From positions 317,009 through 381,008 of the forward strand of contig NZ_PGGU01000016.1 of NCBI RefSeq assembly GCF_002872075.1: DNA of 64,000 nucleotides, given 5' to 3'. Below, in pieces: positions 8,364-16,823 of this stretch; the first letter of the stretch is position 1; each line of letters begins with the position of its first letter. The position numbers and the translations under genes were made by a program. This stretch comes from Microbacterium aurantiacum (GTDB lineage: Bacteria > Actinomycetota > Actinomycetes > Actinomycetales > Microbacteriaceae). A model generated the notes under the pieces. That model was not told the origin of the DNA, did not search any database, and saw only the letters and a list, made by a program, of their open reading frames with translations.

Positions 8364-9689
8364 CTAGTCGGATTCGAGGCGCGTGATGCGGGCGACCAGG
8401 GCGGCGCGCTTCGGTGAGCGTGCCGGCAGCATCTCCAAGGCCAGGCGGAGTGTCGCGGCGTCGTTCTGCCCCTCGGGTATCTCGGCGTAGGCGAGCAGCA
8501 CGTCCAGGCTGGCCTCAGACAGCATCACCTCGCGCAGTGCGCCGCGCACCGACTCGCGGAACTCCTCGACCCCTGGGGAGGTCGACTCCGGCAGCACCGG
8601 CCCGCGATACGCCGTCAGCGCCACACGGTGCGCACCGCGGTCCAAGAGCGACAGCACGTCCTGAGCATCCGTCTCGAGCACGATCGGCAGCCGGTACGGC
8701 CGCGAATCCGGGACCAGCCCGGGCGCGTGCCGCTCGAGCACTTTGCGCAGGCGCACCATCTCGGGACGAAGGGTGTCGACCGAGGTGTCCGGACCGTAGA
8801 CGAGTTCGGCCAGGCGCTCGGCGGAGAGCCCCTGGCGATGCACGGCGAGCATCAGCAGGATCGCGGCGTGGCGGGCGCTGAGCTCGATCACCGATTCCTC
8901 CGATGCCGCCTCGGTCTCGAGCCGGGCTCGGTCTCGCCCGAGGACGTGCAGGGTCGCCCGGGTGGTCGGCCTCGCCCGCGTCGAGGTCGAGGCCGGCCGA
9001 GGAGTCTCGCTGCGACGGCGCAGTCGAGCCACCATGAGTTCGGACTCCACCGCACGTGCGGTCGCGTCGACGAGAAGGCGCGCCTGCGGCGAGACCACCT
9101 CGTCGCCTCCGGTGATGTCGATCACCCCGAGCACGCGCCGCGTCTCCGGGTCTCGCACCGGCGCCGCGGTGCACGACCAGGGGTGCACGAGCCGGTTGTA
9201 GTGCTCGGCGCCGCGGATCTGCACCGACTGCCCGAGAGTCAGGGCGGTGCCCGGTGCGGCCGTGCCGACGGCATCCTCCGCCCAGTTCGCTCCGGCGACG
9301 AATCCCATGTCGCCCGTGAGCGAGCGCACCTGACGGTCGCCCTCGACCCAGAGCAGACGGCCGGCCTGATCTCCGACCGCGATCACGACGCCGGAATCCT
9401 CTTCACTCGCCCCGAGCAGGAGAGAACGGATCATGTCCATCACCGACGCCAGCGGATGCGAAAGCCGATACGCCTCGATCTCCTCGGTGGCGAGCTCGAG
9501 CCCCGGCGCGGCCTCCGGCCCGACCCGTCCTCGCAGCGATCGCTCCCAGGACTCGCGCACCAGCGGGCGCACCTGCAGGAGTCGCTTGTCTTCGAGGTTC
9601 CCCGCGATCAGCTCCTCGTGCGCGCGCTCGATGAGCAGACGCGATGCCTCCGGAAGGGCATCACCCGAAGGGTGCCACGGCGCGGCCAC
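8364..9689 (-). CDS. GAF domain-containing transcriptional regulator
   Basis: A 441-residue regulator, probably of the adjacent aldehyde dehydrogenase operon. The GTG at 9689 is chosen because GGAG lies six bases before it; the open frame extends 67 codons further but that part looks non-coding. The N-terminus has [18 protein letters not shown], the usual lead-in of AcoR-like regulators, then a GAF-like sensor ([56 protein letters not shown]). There is no AAA+ sigma-54 ATPase domain. The C-terminal 170 residues hold a winged-helix-like part ([20 protein letters not shown]). This GAF-plus-HTH layout next to ExaC-type dehydrogenases is common in actinobacteria. Confidence 0.82.
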   Translation of the reverse strand: MAAPWHPSGDALPEASRLLIERAHEELIAGNLEDKRLLQVRPLVRESWERSLRGRVGPEAAPGLELATEEIEAYRLSHPLASVMDMIRSLLLGASEEDSGVVIAVGDQAGRLLWVEGDRQVRSLTGDMGFVAGANWAEDAVGTAAPGTALTLGQSVQIRGAEHYNRLVHPWSCTAAPVRDPETRRVLGVIDITGGDEVVSPQARLLVDATARAVESELMVARLRRRSETPRPASTSTRARPTTRATLHVLGRDRARLETEAASEESVIELSARHAAILLMLAVHRQGLSAERLAELVYGPDTSVDTLRPEMVRLRKVLERHAPGLVPDSRPYRLPIVLETDAQDVLSLLDRGAHRVALTAYRGPVLPESTSPGVEEFRESVRGALREVMLSEASLDVLLAYAEIPEGQNDAATLRLALEMLPARSPKRAALVARITRLESD

Positions 9690-9821
9690 GAAGTCTCCGA
9701 TCGTCGGCGGGGAGCGCTCCCAGTGTACGAGCCGGATGCCGCGGGCGGAATGGCCTCGAGACCGGTGCGTTTTGTCGGTCGGGAATCGCGATCGTCGGCG
9801 GAGAAAAGGGTTTCGGGGCCG

Positions 9822-9848
9822 ACATCTGTGATCTGAGCCGACAGATGT
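9822..9848. repeat. 8-bp inverted repeat between pcnA and the GAF regulator
   Basis: ACATCTGT (9822-9829) is repeated inverted as ACAGATGT (9841-9848) in the 208-base spacer downstream of pcnA and upstream of the GAF regulator. It could be a weak terminator of pcnA or an operator of the regulator. The rest of the spacer shows no gene. Confidence 0.35.
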
Positions 9849-9897
9849 ACCGGAACGACTGCCGACAGCGAGATGCGTCCGGATGCCCACGAACGGC

Positions 9898-11325
9898 TCA
9901 GCCGCGGGCGGCCCACCACTCCCGGAGCCGCTGCTCGGCGACGTCCGCGCCGAGCACGCCCTCGTCGAGACGGAGGTCGAGCAGGAACCGGTAGGCCTCG
10001 CCGACCTCGCGGCCCGGCTTGATCCCGAGGATCTCCTGGATGCGGTTGCCGTCGACCTCCGGGCGGATGGAGTCGAGCTCCTCCTGCTCGCGGAGCGCCG
10101 CGATGCGCGACTCGATGTCGTCGTACGCGCTGGAGAGCCGTGCGGCCTTGCGCCGGTTCCGCGTGGTCACGTCGGCACGCGTGAGTATGTGCAGGCGCTC
10201 CAGCAGGTCGCCGGCGTCTCGCACGTAGCGGCGCACCGCGGCATCCGTCCACGCGCCCTCGGCGTAGCCGAAGAAGCGCAGGTGCAGTTCGATGAGGGTG
10301 GCGACGGCATCCGTCGTGCCGCTGTCGAAGCGCAGGGACTGCATCCGCTTGCGCGCCATCCGCCCGCCGACGATGTCGTGGTGGTGGAAGGTGACGACGC
10401 CGCCGTCCTCGAGCTTGCGCGTGCGGGGCTTGCCGATGTCGTGCAACAGCGCGGCGATGCGCAGGGCGACATCCGGCTCGGCCCCCGGGTTGCGGGCGTG
10501 CTCGAGTTCGATCGCCTGAGTCAGAACGGTGAGCGAGTGCTCGTAGACGTCCTTGTGGTGGTGGTGCTCGTCGACCTCGAGGCGCAGCGCGCTCACTTCG
10601 GGGAGGAACTCCTCGATGAGGCCGGTGTCGACGAGGGCGCGGATGCCGCGCACGGGGTCGTCGGTCTGCATGAGCCGCACCAGTTCGGACTGGATGCGCT
10701 CCGGGCTGACGATCGTCAGCGTTTCGCGCAGCCGCGTGATCGCGTCGGTCGTCGCCTCTTCGATCTCGAAGCCGAGCTGCGCGCTGAACCGGGCGGCCCG
10801 CAGCATCCGCAGCGGGTCGTCGCCGAAGCTCACGCCCGGGTCGGCCGGGGTGCGCAGGATGCCGGCGACGAGGTCTTCGACGCCGCCGGCCGGGTCGACC
10901 AGCTTGACCGCCGGCACCTGCAGGGCCATGGCGTTGACGGTGAAGTCGCGGCGAGCGAGATCCCCCTCGATGGTGTCGCCGAACTCGACGGTCGGCTTAC
11001 GCGTGACGCCGTCATAGCTGTCGGCGCGGTAGGTGGTGATCTCCACCTGCTCGCCCTGGACGCGGGCGCCGATCGTGCCGAAGGCGCGGCCGATGTCCCA
11101 GTGCGCAGTGGAGATCGGCTTCACGATGCGGAGGATGTCGTCCGGCCGTGCGTCGGTGGTGAAGTCGAGGTCGTGGGTCTCGCGTCCGAGCAGCGCATCG
11201 CGGACCGGGCCGCCCACGACGGCGAGGTCGAAACCGGCGTCGGCGAAGGCGCGCGCGAGCGTCGCGACGACGGGGTGCGCGGCGAGCGCGCCGAGGCGGG
11301 CCAGGCCGTCGGCCATATTGAGCAT
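9898..11325 (-). CDS. pcnA: CCA tRNA nucleotidyltransferase
   Basis: Adds or repairs the 3' CCA end of tRNAs. The product is 475 residues from the ATG at 11325 (MLNMADGLARLG). The class II nucleotidyltransferase head is clear: VVGGPVRDALLG near residue 38 and the metal-binding HDLDFTTDA just after, then RRDFTVNAMA and DDPLRMLRAARFSAQLGF. A C-terminal HD phosphohydrolase domain follows, with VDEHHHHKDVYEHSLTVLTQ, ALLHDIGKPRT and FHHHDIVGGRMA. In many actinobacteria pcnA lies divergent from the DUF6049-murJ block; here about 5.5 kb of other genes separates them. Confidence 0.95.
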   Translation of the reverse strand: MLNMADGLARLGALAAHPVVATLARAFADAGFDLAVVGGPVRDALLGRETHDLDFTTDARPDDILRIVKPISTAHWDIGRAFGTIGARVQGEQVEITTYRADSYDGVTRKPTVEFGDTIEGDLARRDFTVNAMALQVPAVKLVDPAGGVEDLVAGILRTPADPGVSFGDDPLRMLRAARFSAQLGFEIEEATTDAITRLRETLTIVSPERIQSELVRLMQTDDPVRGIRALVDTGLIEEFLPEVSALRLEVDEHHHHKDVYEHSLTVLTQAIELEHARNPGAEPDVALRIAALLHDIGKPRTRKLEDGGVVTFHHHDIVGGRMARKRMQSLRFDSGTTDAVATLIELHLRFFGYAEGAWTDAAVRRYVRDAGDLLERLHILTRADVTTRNRRKAARLSSAYDDIESRIAALREQEELDSIRPEVDGNRIQEILGIKPGREVGEAYRFLLDLRLDEGVLGADVAEQRLREWWAARG

Positions 11326-11388
11326 GGGTTCCAGCGTACCGGGGTGCCCCCGTACTCCCGGCGGAGGCCGATATATAGGATCAGCCTC

Positions 11389-13161
11389 ATGACTGACACA
11401 GACGGCCCAGCGGCGGACGATCTCGCGGCGAGCAAGCGTGCCACCTCCCGGCGCGATTTCTTCAAGATCGGCGGGGCCGCCGTCGCGGGTGCCGTGGCGG
11501 GCGGCGTCGGCGGGGCGGCGATCGGGAATGCGATCGGCGAACGTCATGGCTTCCTCGAAGGATCCAACGACTTCGGCGCGCTCGCTCCGCGGCATGCGCC
11601 CGGATTCGACCACCTCGTCGTCGTGATGGGTGAGAACCGGTCCTTCGACAATCTGCTCGGCTACCTGTACTCGAAGGAGGACCTGCCGGAGGGGCAGACC
11701 TTCGACGGCCTCAACTTCGGCGACTACGGCAACTTCTCGATCGACGGGACGACGTGGGTCCCCACCCACATCTACCAGGGCGACACCGACAAGATCATGG
11801 GCTACCCCAACCCCGACCCCGGTGAGGAGTATCCCCACGTCAACACCCAGCTCTTCAACACCGTCGTGCCCGAGACGAACGCGGCGCTCTTCGTGGAGAG
11901 CATGGAGCATCCGTTCAACGCTCCGCAGAACGGCGAGAAGGCGACGATGGGCGGCTTCCTCACCGACTACATCATCAACTACATGCGCCTGAAGAAGGGC
12001 ACGGCTCCCACCCCCGAAGAGGCGAACCAGATCATGGGGTCGTTCTCCCCGCAGATGCTGCCGACGCTGTCGACGCTCGCGAAGGAGTTCGCGGTGTTCG
12101 ACAGCTGGTTCTGCGCCGTGCCGTCGCAGACGTTCTGCAACAGGCACTTCTTCCACGCTTCCACCTCGCACGGCTTCGTCACGAACAAGCACGGCGGCGG
12201 CTACGACAAGTGGATCGATGCGCCCCCCGTGCCGACCGTCTTCAACCGGCTCGAGGACGCGGGCCTGAGCTGGAAGGTGTACTTCGACGAGCTGCAGATG
12301 GTGTCCTTCACCGGCGTGCTGCACGCACCCGTGCTGGAGAAGTTCTGGAAGACCGAGCATTTCGGCACGATGGACGACTTCTACGCGGATGCCGAGCACG
12401 GCGAACTGCCCGCGTACGCGTTCATCGAACCGCGCATGGTCTACAACCACAACGACTTCCACCCGCCGTTCGGAGCGCTGCACGAGAGCGACGTGTACGG
12501 CTCCGAGGTGATCAACAGCGCGTTCTCCGACGTGCGCGCGGGCGACGAGCTCATCCACGACATCTACACCGCGATCCGGCAGAGCAAGTCCGAGAAGGGC
12601 TCCAACGCCGTCAACACGATGCTGCTGATCACCTTCGACGAGCACGGCGGATGCTACGACCACGTGCCGCCGCCCGAGGCGACCCCGCCGAACCCGGCGG
12701 ACGGTCCCGGCGAGATGGGCTTCGAGTTCGATCGGCTCGGCTGCCGCGTTCCCGCCATCGCGGTGTCCGCGTACACCCGAAGCGGTACCGTCATCAACGA
12801 CGAGATGCACCACGGTTCGGTGATCGCGACGCTGAGCAGGCTGCACGGTCTCAAGCCGCTCACCCGGCGCGACGCCACCGCGAACGACCTGTTCAACGTC
12901 ATCAACCTCGACAAGCCGCGGCATCCTGCGGACTGGCCCGAGACGAGGCCGTCGTTCAACCCGGAGAACCCCGAGGCGATTCCGCCGCACCCGGCGCACG
13001 CACACAAGGACAAGCCGCTCACGCCGCCTGCCCACGGCCTGCTGGGTCTGCTCCTGTCGCGATACGGACTGCCGGGCGACAAGGAGCCGCAGACCTACGA
13101 GGATGCGTACGAGCTGCTGCACAAGCACGGGAAGGGCCTGTTCGGCGTCGACCAGGGGTGA
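11389..13161 (+). CDS. Tat-exported phospholipase C / phosphoesterase family protein
   Basis: Secreted hydrolase of the bacterial phospholipase C/acid phosphatase family (PF04185). The 590-residue product has a twin-arginine signal at residues 20-50 (TSRRDFFKIGGAAVAGAVAG), so it is exported folded. The family signature FDHLVVVMGENRSFDNLLG follows at about residue 70. Further family landmarks are FCAVPSQTFCNRHFFHASTS, NDFHPPFGAL and LITFDEHGGCYDHVPPPE. The start at 11389 is preceded by an AGGA-type site; the open frame continues upstream antisense to pcnA and that part is spurious. Substrate (phospholipid or phosphomonoester) cannot be told from sequence. Confidence 0.9.
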   Translation: MTDTDGPAADDLAASKRATSRRDFFKIGGAAVAGAVAGGVGGAAIGNAIGERHGFLEGSNDFGALAPRHAPGFDHLVVVMGENRSFDNLLGYLYSKEDLPEGQTFDGLNFGDYGNFSIDGTTWVPTHIYQGDTDKIMGYPNPDPGEEYPHVNTQLFNTVVPETNAALFVESMEHPFNAPQNGEKATMGGFLTDYIINYMRLKKGTAPTPEEANQIMGSFSPQMLPTLSTLAKEFAVFDSWFCAVPSQTFCNRHFFHASTSHGFVTNKHGGGYDKWIDAPPVPTVFNRLEDAGLSWKVYFDELQMVSFTGVLHAPVLEKFWKTEHFGTMDDFYADAEHGELPAYAFIEPRMVYNHNDFHPPFGALHESDVYGSEVINSAFSDVRAGDELIHDIYTAIRQSKSEKGSNAVNTMLLITFDEHGGCYDHVPPPEATPPNPADGPGEMGFEFDRLGCRVPAIAVSAYTRSGTVINDEMHHGSVIATLSRLHGLKPLTRRDATANDLFNVINLDKPRHPADWPETRPSFNPENPEAIPPHPAHAHKDKPLTPPAHGLLGLLLSRYGLPGDKEPQTYEDAYELLHKHGKGLFGVDQG

Positions 13162-13174
13162 GGACGAGCCCCCG

Positions 13175-13229
13175 GCATGAGACAGAGTTTCCGGCATGAG
13201 ACCAGGGCCGGGCGGGCTCTGTCTCGTGC
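13175..13229. terminator. Bidirectional terminator-like inverted repeat
   Basis: GCATGAGACAGAG (13175-13187) pairs with CTCTGTCTCGTGC (13217-13229) with one G-T step, between the convergent phospholipase and small membrane-protein genes. The loop holds a second partial copy of the left arm (CCGGCATGAGACCAGG), so two alternative folds are possible. No T-run is evident. Confidence 0.5.
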
Positions 13230-13259
13230 TGGAAGGCCCGTTTCAGGCGGAAATGTCGC

Positions 13260-13553
13260 TCAGAACAGCGGGTTCTCTCCGCGGGCCTGCGCCAGTGCCG
13301 CCGCACGCTTCTTCAAGTGCTGCATGAGGAGCGCGCTGAGCGAAACCCCTCCGATCAGCGCAACGCCGGCGAGCACCCAGACTCCGACATCGGGATCGAC
13401 GAGTCCGAGCACGTAGACCACCACCACGACGATCAGCAGCACGCTTCCCTCGACGAGGGCGAAGTTGCGGAACAGCCTCGTCTGCCGCTGTGCGTAGTCC
13501 TTCTCGACATCTCTCACACGTCCACCGACCGACGAGTCCCCTGTGTAGCTCAT
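13260..13553 (-). CDS. Small two-helix membrane protein, unknown function
   Basis: A 97-residue protein from the ATG at 13553 (MSYTGDSSVGG); a GTG three codons earlier is an alternative. After a charged N-terminus of about 35 residues there are two membrane segments, ALVEGSVLLIVVVVVYVLGL and VWVLAGVALIGGVSLSALLM, separated by a short DPDVG turn, then a basic tail with KKRAAALAQARGENPLF. I do not recognise the family. It stands alone between convergent and same-strand neighbours. Confidence 0.7.
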   Translation of the reverse strand: MSYTGDSSVGGRVRDVEKDYAQRQTRLFRNFALVEGSVLLIVVVVVYVLGLVDPDVGVWVLAGVALIGGVSLSALLMQHLKKRAAALAQARGENPLF

Positions 13554-13617
13554 GCGTCCCACCGTAGCGAATCAGCTTCGTCGGCCGGAGGGCGGATGCG
13601 CTCGCGGTCAGGGCCGC

Positions 13618-14103
13618 TCAGATGAGCTCGAGGAACAGAAGCCTCTCCCGCTCGTCCCAGGGAACGGCGGGCGAGAATCCCAGTCCCCGATACATGCGGA
13701 TGGCCGGCTCGCGCCAGTCCCACACCGACAGTCTCACCGGGCGAGCGGCGTGACGAAGGGCTTCACCGATCAGTGCGCTTCCCACGCCATGACCTCTCGC
13801 CGGCGGCGTCGTCCAGAAACGCTTGATCTCCGACACCTCGGCACCCCTCGAAACCACGATGATCCCGCGATCCACTCCGTCGACCGACGCCACGAGCACA
13901 CGCATCCCGGCCAGCGACTTCTCGGGGTCCGTGATCTCATGGGCGTAGCGATCGGGAAGTGCAGCTGCCCGTGGGGTGAGGTCGTGATCCGCCTTCTCCG
14001 CCTCCGTCTGCTTGAGGTAGTCCTCCAGCAGGGCGGAGACTGCGGCTTCGTCTTCGGGAAAGGACGCCTCGCGGACGACGACCATGCTCGAGCGGTCCGT
14101 CAT
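13618..14103 (-). CDS. GNAT family N-acetyltransferase
   Basis: Predicted acetyl-CoA-dependent N-acetyltransferase of 161 residues. The acetyl-CoA binding motif A reads IKRFWTTPPARGHGVGSALI, containing the R/Q-x-x-G-x-G/A loop (RGHGVG). Downstream LSVWDWREPAIRMYRGLGF is the usual C-terminal GNAT element (motif B, the N/E-A-I-R-MYRxxGF pattern). Its ATG at 14103 overlaps the stop of the upstream luciferase-like oxidoreductase gene (ATGA), so translation is coupled. Substrate unknown. Confidence 0.88.
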   Translation of the reverse strand: MTDRSSMVVVREASFPEDEAAVSALLEDYLKQTEAEKADHDLTPRAAALPDRYAHEITDPEKSLAGMRVLVASVDGVDRGIIVVSRGAEVSEIKRFWTTPPARGHGVGSALIGEALRHAARPVRLSVWDWREPAIRMYRGLGFSPAVPWDERERLLFLELI

Positions 14104-15164
14104 GCGTCTGAGACGGGATCGCCCTGAACCGGCCCCTCGGTGTTCGGCTTCCAGCCCAGGGCCGGTGCAACGTGCTTCGCGAACGACTCCAGCACGTGCA
14201 GGTTGTAGTCGACGCCGAGCTGGTTCGGGATGGTCAGCATCAAAGTGTCGGCGGCCATCACAGCCTCGTCTGCGAGCAGCTGATTGATCAGCACGTCCGG
14301 CTCGGCCGCGTAGGTCTTGCCGAAGGTCGAGCGGAAGCCGTCGATGATTCCGACCTGATCGCTGTTCTCCTCGGAGCGCAGTCCGAAGTAGGCGCGATCC
14401 ATATCGGAGACGAGCGGGAAGACGCTGCGGCTGACCGAGACGCGCGGAGTGCCGGTGTGACCGGCCGCCTTGTAGGCGGCGCGGTACAGGTCGATCTGTT
14501 CGCGCTGCAGCTCGTGGAACGGTACTCCCGTAGCCTCGGTGAGAAGCGTCGAGCTCATCATGTTGAGACCGCGGCGCCCGGTGTCCTCGGCGGTCGCCCG
14601 TGAACCGGAGCCCCACCAGATGTGGTCGCGCAACGTCGGCGACTGCGGCTCGATCGCGAGGTAGCGCCCGGCGCCGACCATCCGCGGATCGCCGGGGGCG
14701 ATGCGCTCGCCCTCGATGGCGGCGAGGAACAGGTCGAACTTCTCCCGGGCGAGCACGCTCCCGCGCTCCGCATCCTCTTCATCGACGTACCCGAACGTCT
14801 CGTAACCGCGCAGCGCGGTCTCGGGTGACCCACGGCTCACACCGAGCGCGATGCGCCCGTCGGCGATGAAGTCGAGAGCGGCCGCCTCCTCCGCGAACTG
14901 CAGCGGGTTCTCGTAGCGCATGTCGATGACGCCGGTGCCGACCTCGATGCGCTTCGTGCGCGCAGCCATCGCGCTGAGCAGCGGCATCGGCGAGGCGGCC
15001 TGACGGGCCCAGTGGTGCACCCGCACGTAGGCGCCGTTCACGCCGATCTCGTCGGCGCCCTCTGCGATCTCGATGGTCTGCTTCAGCATGTCACCCGCGG
15101 TGCGGGTCGCCGAGCCGGGTACGTCGGCGTAGTGCCCGAACGAGAGGAATCCGAAAGCCTTCAT
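14100..15164 (-). CDS. LLM class flavin-dependent oxidoreductase
   Basis: Bacterial luciferase-like, F420- or FMN-dependent oxidoreductase of 354 residues. It opens with the family start MKAFGFLSFGHYADVPGSAT and contains EIGVNGAYVRVHHWARQ, IEVGTGVIDMRYENPLQFAE and LDFIADGRIALGVSRGSPET, the conserved beta-strand and loop positions of this TIM-barrel family. VWWGS-type segment DHIWWGSGSRATAEDTGRRG lies mid-protein. It is translationally coupled to a GNAT acetyltransferase, suggesting a shared pathway, perhaps modification of a small molecule. Cofactor choice cannot be read from sequence alone. Confidence 0.9.
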   Translation of the reverse strand: MKAFGFLSFGHYADVPGSATRTAGDMLKQTIEIAEGADEIGVNGAYVRVHHWARQAASPMPLLSAMAARTKRIEVGTGVIDMRYENPLQFAEEAAALDFIADGRIALGVSRGSPETALRGYETFGYVDEEDAERGSVLAREKFDLFLAAIEGERIAPGDPRMVGAGRYLAIEPQSPTLRDHIWWGSGSRATAEDTGRRGLNMMSSTLLTEATGVPFHELQREQIDLYRAAYKAAGHTGTPRVSVSRSVFPLVSDMDRAYFGLRSEENSDQVGIIDGFRSTFGKTYAAEPDVLINQLLADEAVMAADTLMLTIPNQLGVDYNLHVLESFAKHVAPALGWKPNTEGPVQGDPVSDA

Positions 15165-15193
15165 GATCTATGCGAACGAATGGATGCTGCCGG

Positions 15194-16728
15194 CTATTCC
15201 CGTACGCCCGACGATGCGGGCGGCGCCAGGAACCCGTCGAACACGAGCGAGCGGATGCGGGGCTCGAGGTCGGCCCACAGATCGGCGAACGGCACCTCGA
15301 ACAGGTCGGCGAGCGCGGCCGCGATCTGCATGACCGTCAGTTCGCCGTCGCACGCGCCGACGAATGCGGCGAGCGCCGGGTCGACGGACAGCGTGCGGGA
15401 GAATCCGCCGCCCTGACGCAGCTCGATCACGCTCGGATCGTCGTCACCGGGGAGCAGGTGCCTCGCCTCGGTGACGTCGGGCGCGGTCACCAGGGTCGGT
15501 GGAAGACCGGCGGCGAGCAGGTCATGCGCCGCGAGACCGTCTCGCAGCGCCCGGCCGACGCCGGACACCGGCTGCGATACGGTCTCGATCCGCCGCAACG
15601 GCGAATCCGCCGAAGCCGGGCGACGCAGCAGCACGTAGCCGAAGCCGATCGATGTCACTCCCCGCAGGGCGAAATCGTCGAGCCACGCGGAGAGCAGAGG
15701 CGTGAACGCCGCATCCCTCGGGGTCGTGCCGCCGTCGCGGATCCAGAGTTCCGCGTAGCCGAGCGGCGTGAGCTCCTCCCGCTGCACCACCCACAGGTCA
15801 AGACCGGCCGGAACCCATGACGACAGCCGTTCCTGGCCATGCGCTCCCGTGCGCGTCTCCCAGTTCCCGAGCAGCTGGGCGACTCCCCCGGGCGTCAGAT
15901 ACGAGGGAACATCACGGATGAACTGCTCGACGAGCGCGTCGCCGACGAGACCGCCGTCGCGGTACTCGTACTCCGGCACTCCTTCGCCGCGCGGCGTGAT
16001 CACGAACGGCGGGTTCGAGACCACCAGGTCGAAAGCCTCTCCGGCCACCGGCTCGAACATGCTCCCGTGGCGGAAGACGATGTTCGACACGCCGTTGATC
16101 CGCGCGTTGAGCTCCGCGTAGGCGAGGGCACGTGCCGAGAGGTCGGTCGCCACGACCGTACGGGCGTATCGGGCGACGAGGAGCGACTGGATGCCGCACC
16201 CGGTGCCGAGATCCAGGGCCCGGTCGACCTCGATGGGAAGGATCGTCTCAGCGAGAGTGCGTGATGCGCCGCCGACGCCGAGCACGTGGTCGGCAGGAAG
16301 GGCCGTCCCCAGCGCGGTCTCGTCGAGGTCACTGGCGATCCACCACTCCCCGACGCCGTCGGCATCGACGAAAGACTGCGGGCGCAGCAGCGCGCACGGG
16401 GTCACCGTCTCCGCGTCGGCGCGGGCCAGACCCAGAGCGGTCAGCCCGTTGAGCCCGAGGCGGGGGACGGCCGCTGCGACGAGGTTCGCCGGCTGAGGCA
16501 TCCCGAGCACGAACAGTCGTCCGAGCGTCGCGAGTACTCCCTCGTCACCCGAGATCGCGCGCAGGATCGGCTCGCGCATCCCCCGCCCGAGAGCATCGTC
16601 GGCCTCTTCTCCCCACAGGCGCCGGAGCGGTTCGGAGCGGAAGTCCGCGGCGTCGAGGTCGGCGGCGAGCGCAGCGCAGTGCAACGGCTCGGGTACGGGC
16701 GCAGGGGTGTCGGACACGGCCGTCACTC
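15194..16728 (-). CDS. Class I SAM-dependent methyltransferase (DUF7059/RsmC-PrmC-like)
   Basis: About 511 residues. The central 200 residues form a class I methyltransferase: the SAM-binding strand RALDLGTGCGIQSLLVARYA, the acidic strand VVATDLSARALAYAELNARI, and the catalytic VVSNPPFVITP, whose NPPF motif is typical of enzymes methylating amide or ring nitrogens (PrmC, RsmC, DNA N6-adenine enzymes). An N-terminal all-helical domain of about 150 residues and a C-terminal winged-helix-like domain flank it, as in actinobacterial proteins annotated DUF7059. The start is uncertain: GTG at 16728 or 16719; AAGGAG lies further upstream. Target unknown. Confidence 0.85.
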
Positions 16729-16823
16729 TACGCGTCTTCAGGGTTCTCCTTCGGTCGCACACCTAGAATCACAGGGTCAGTACTCACGAGCAGCCAGCGT
16801 CGCCGGCGTTCGAGGAAGACCCT

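Noticed and set aside
9883..11388. Long plus-strand open frame leading into the phospholipase gene
   Set aside because: Antisense to pcnA; the real phospholipase start at 11389 is followed directly by a Tat signal peptide.
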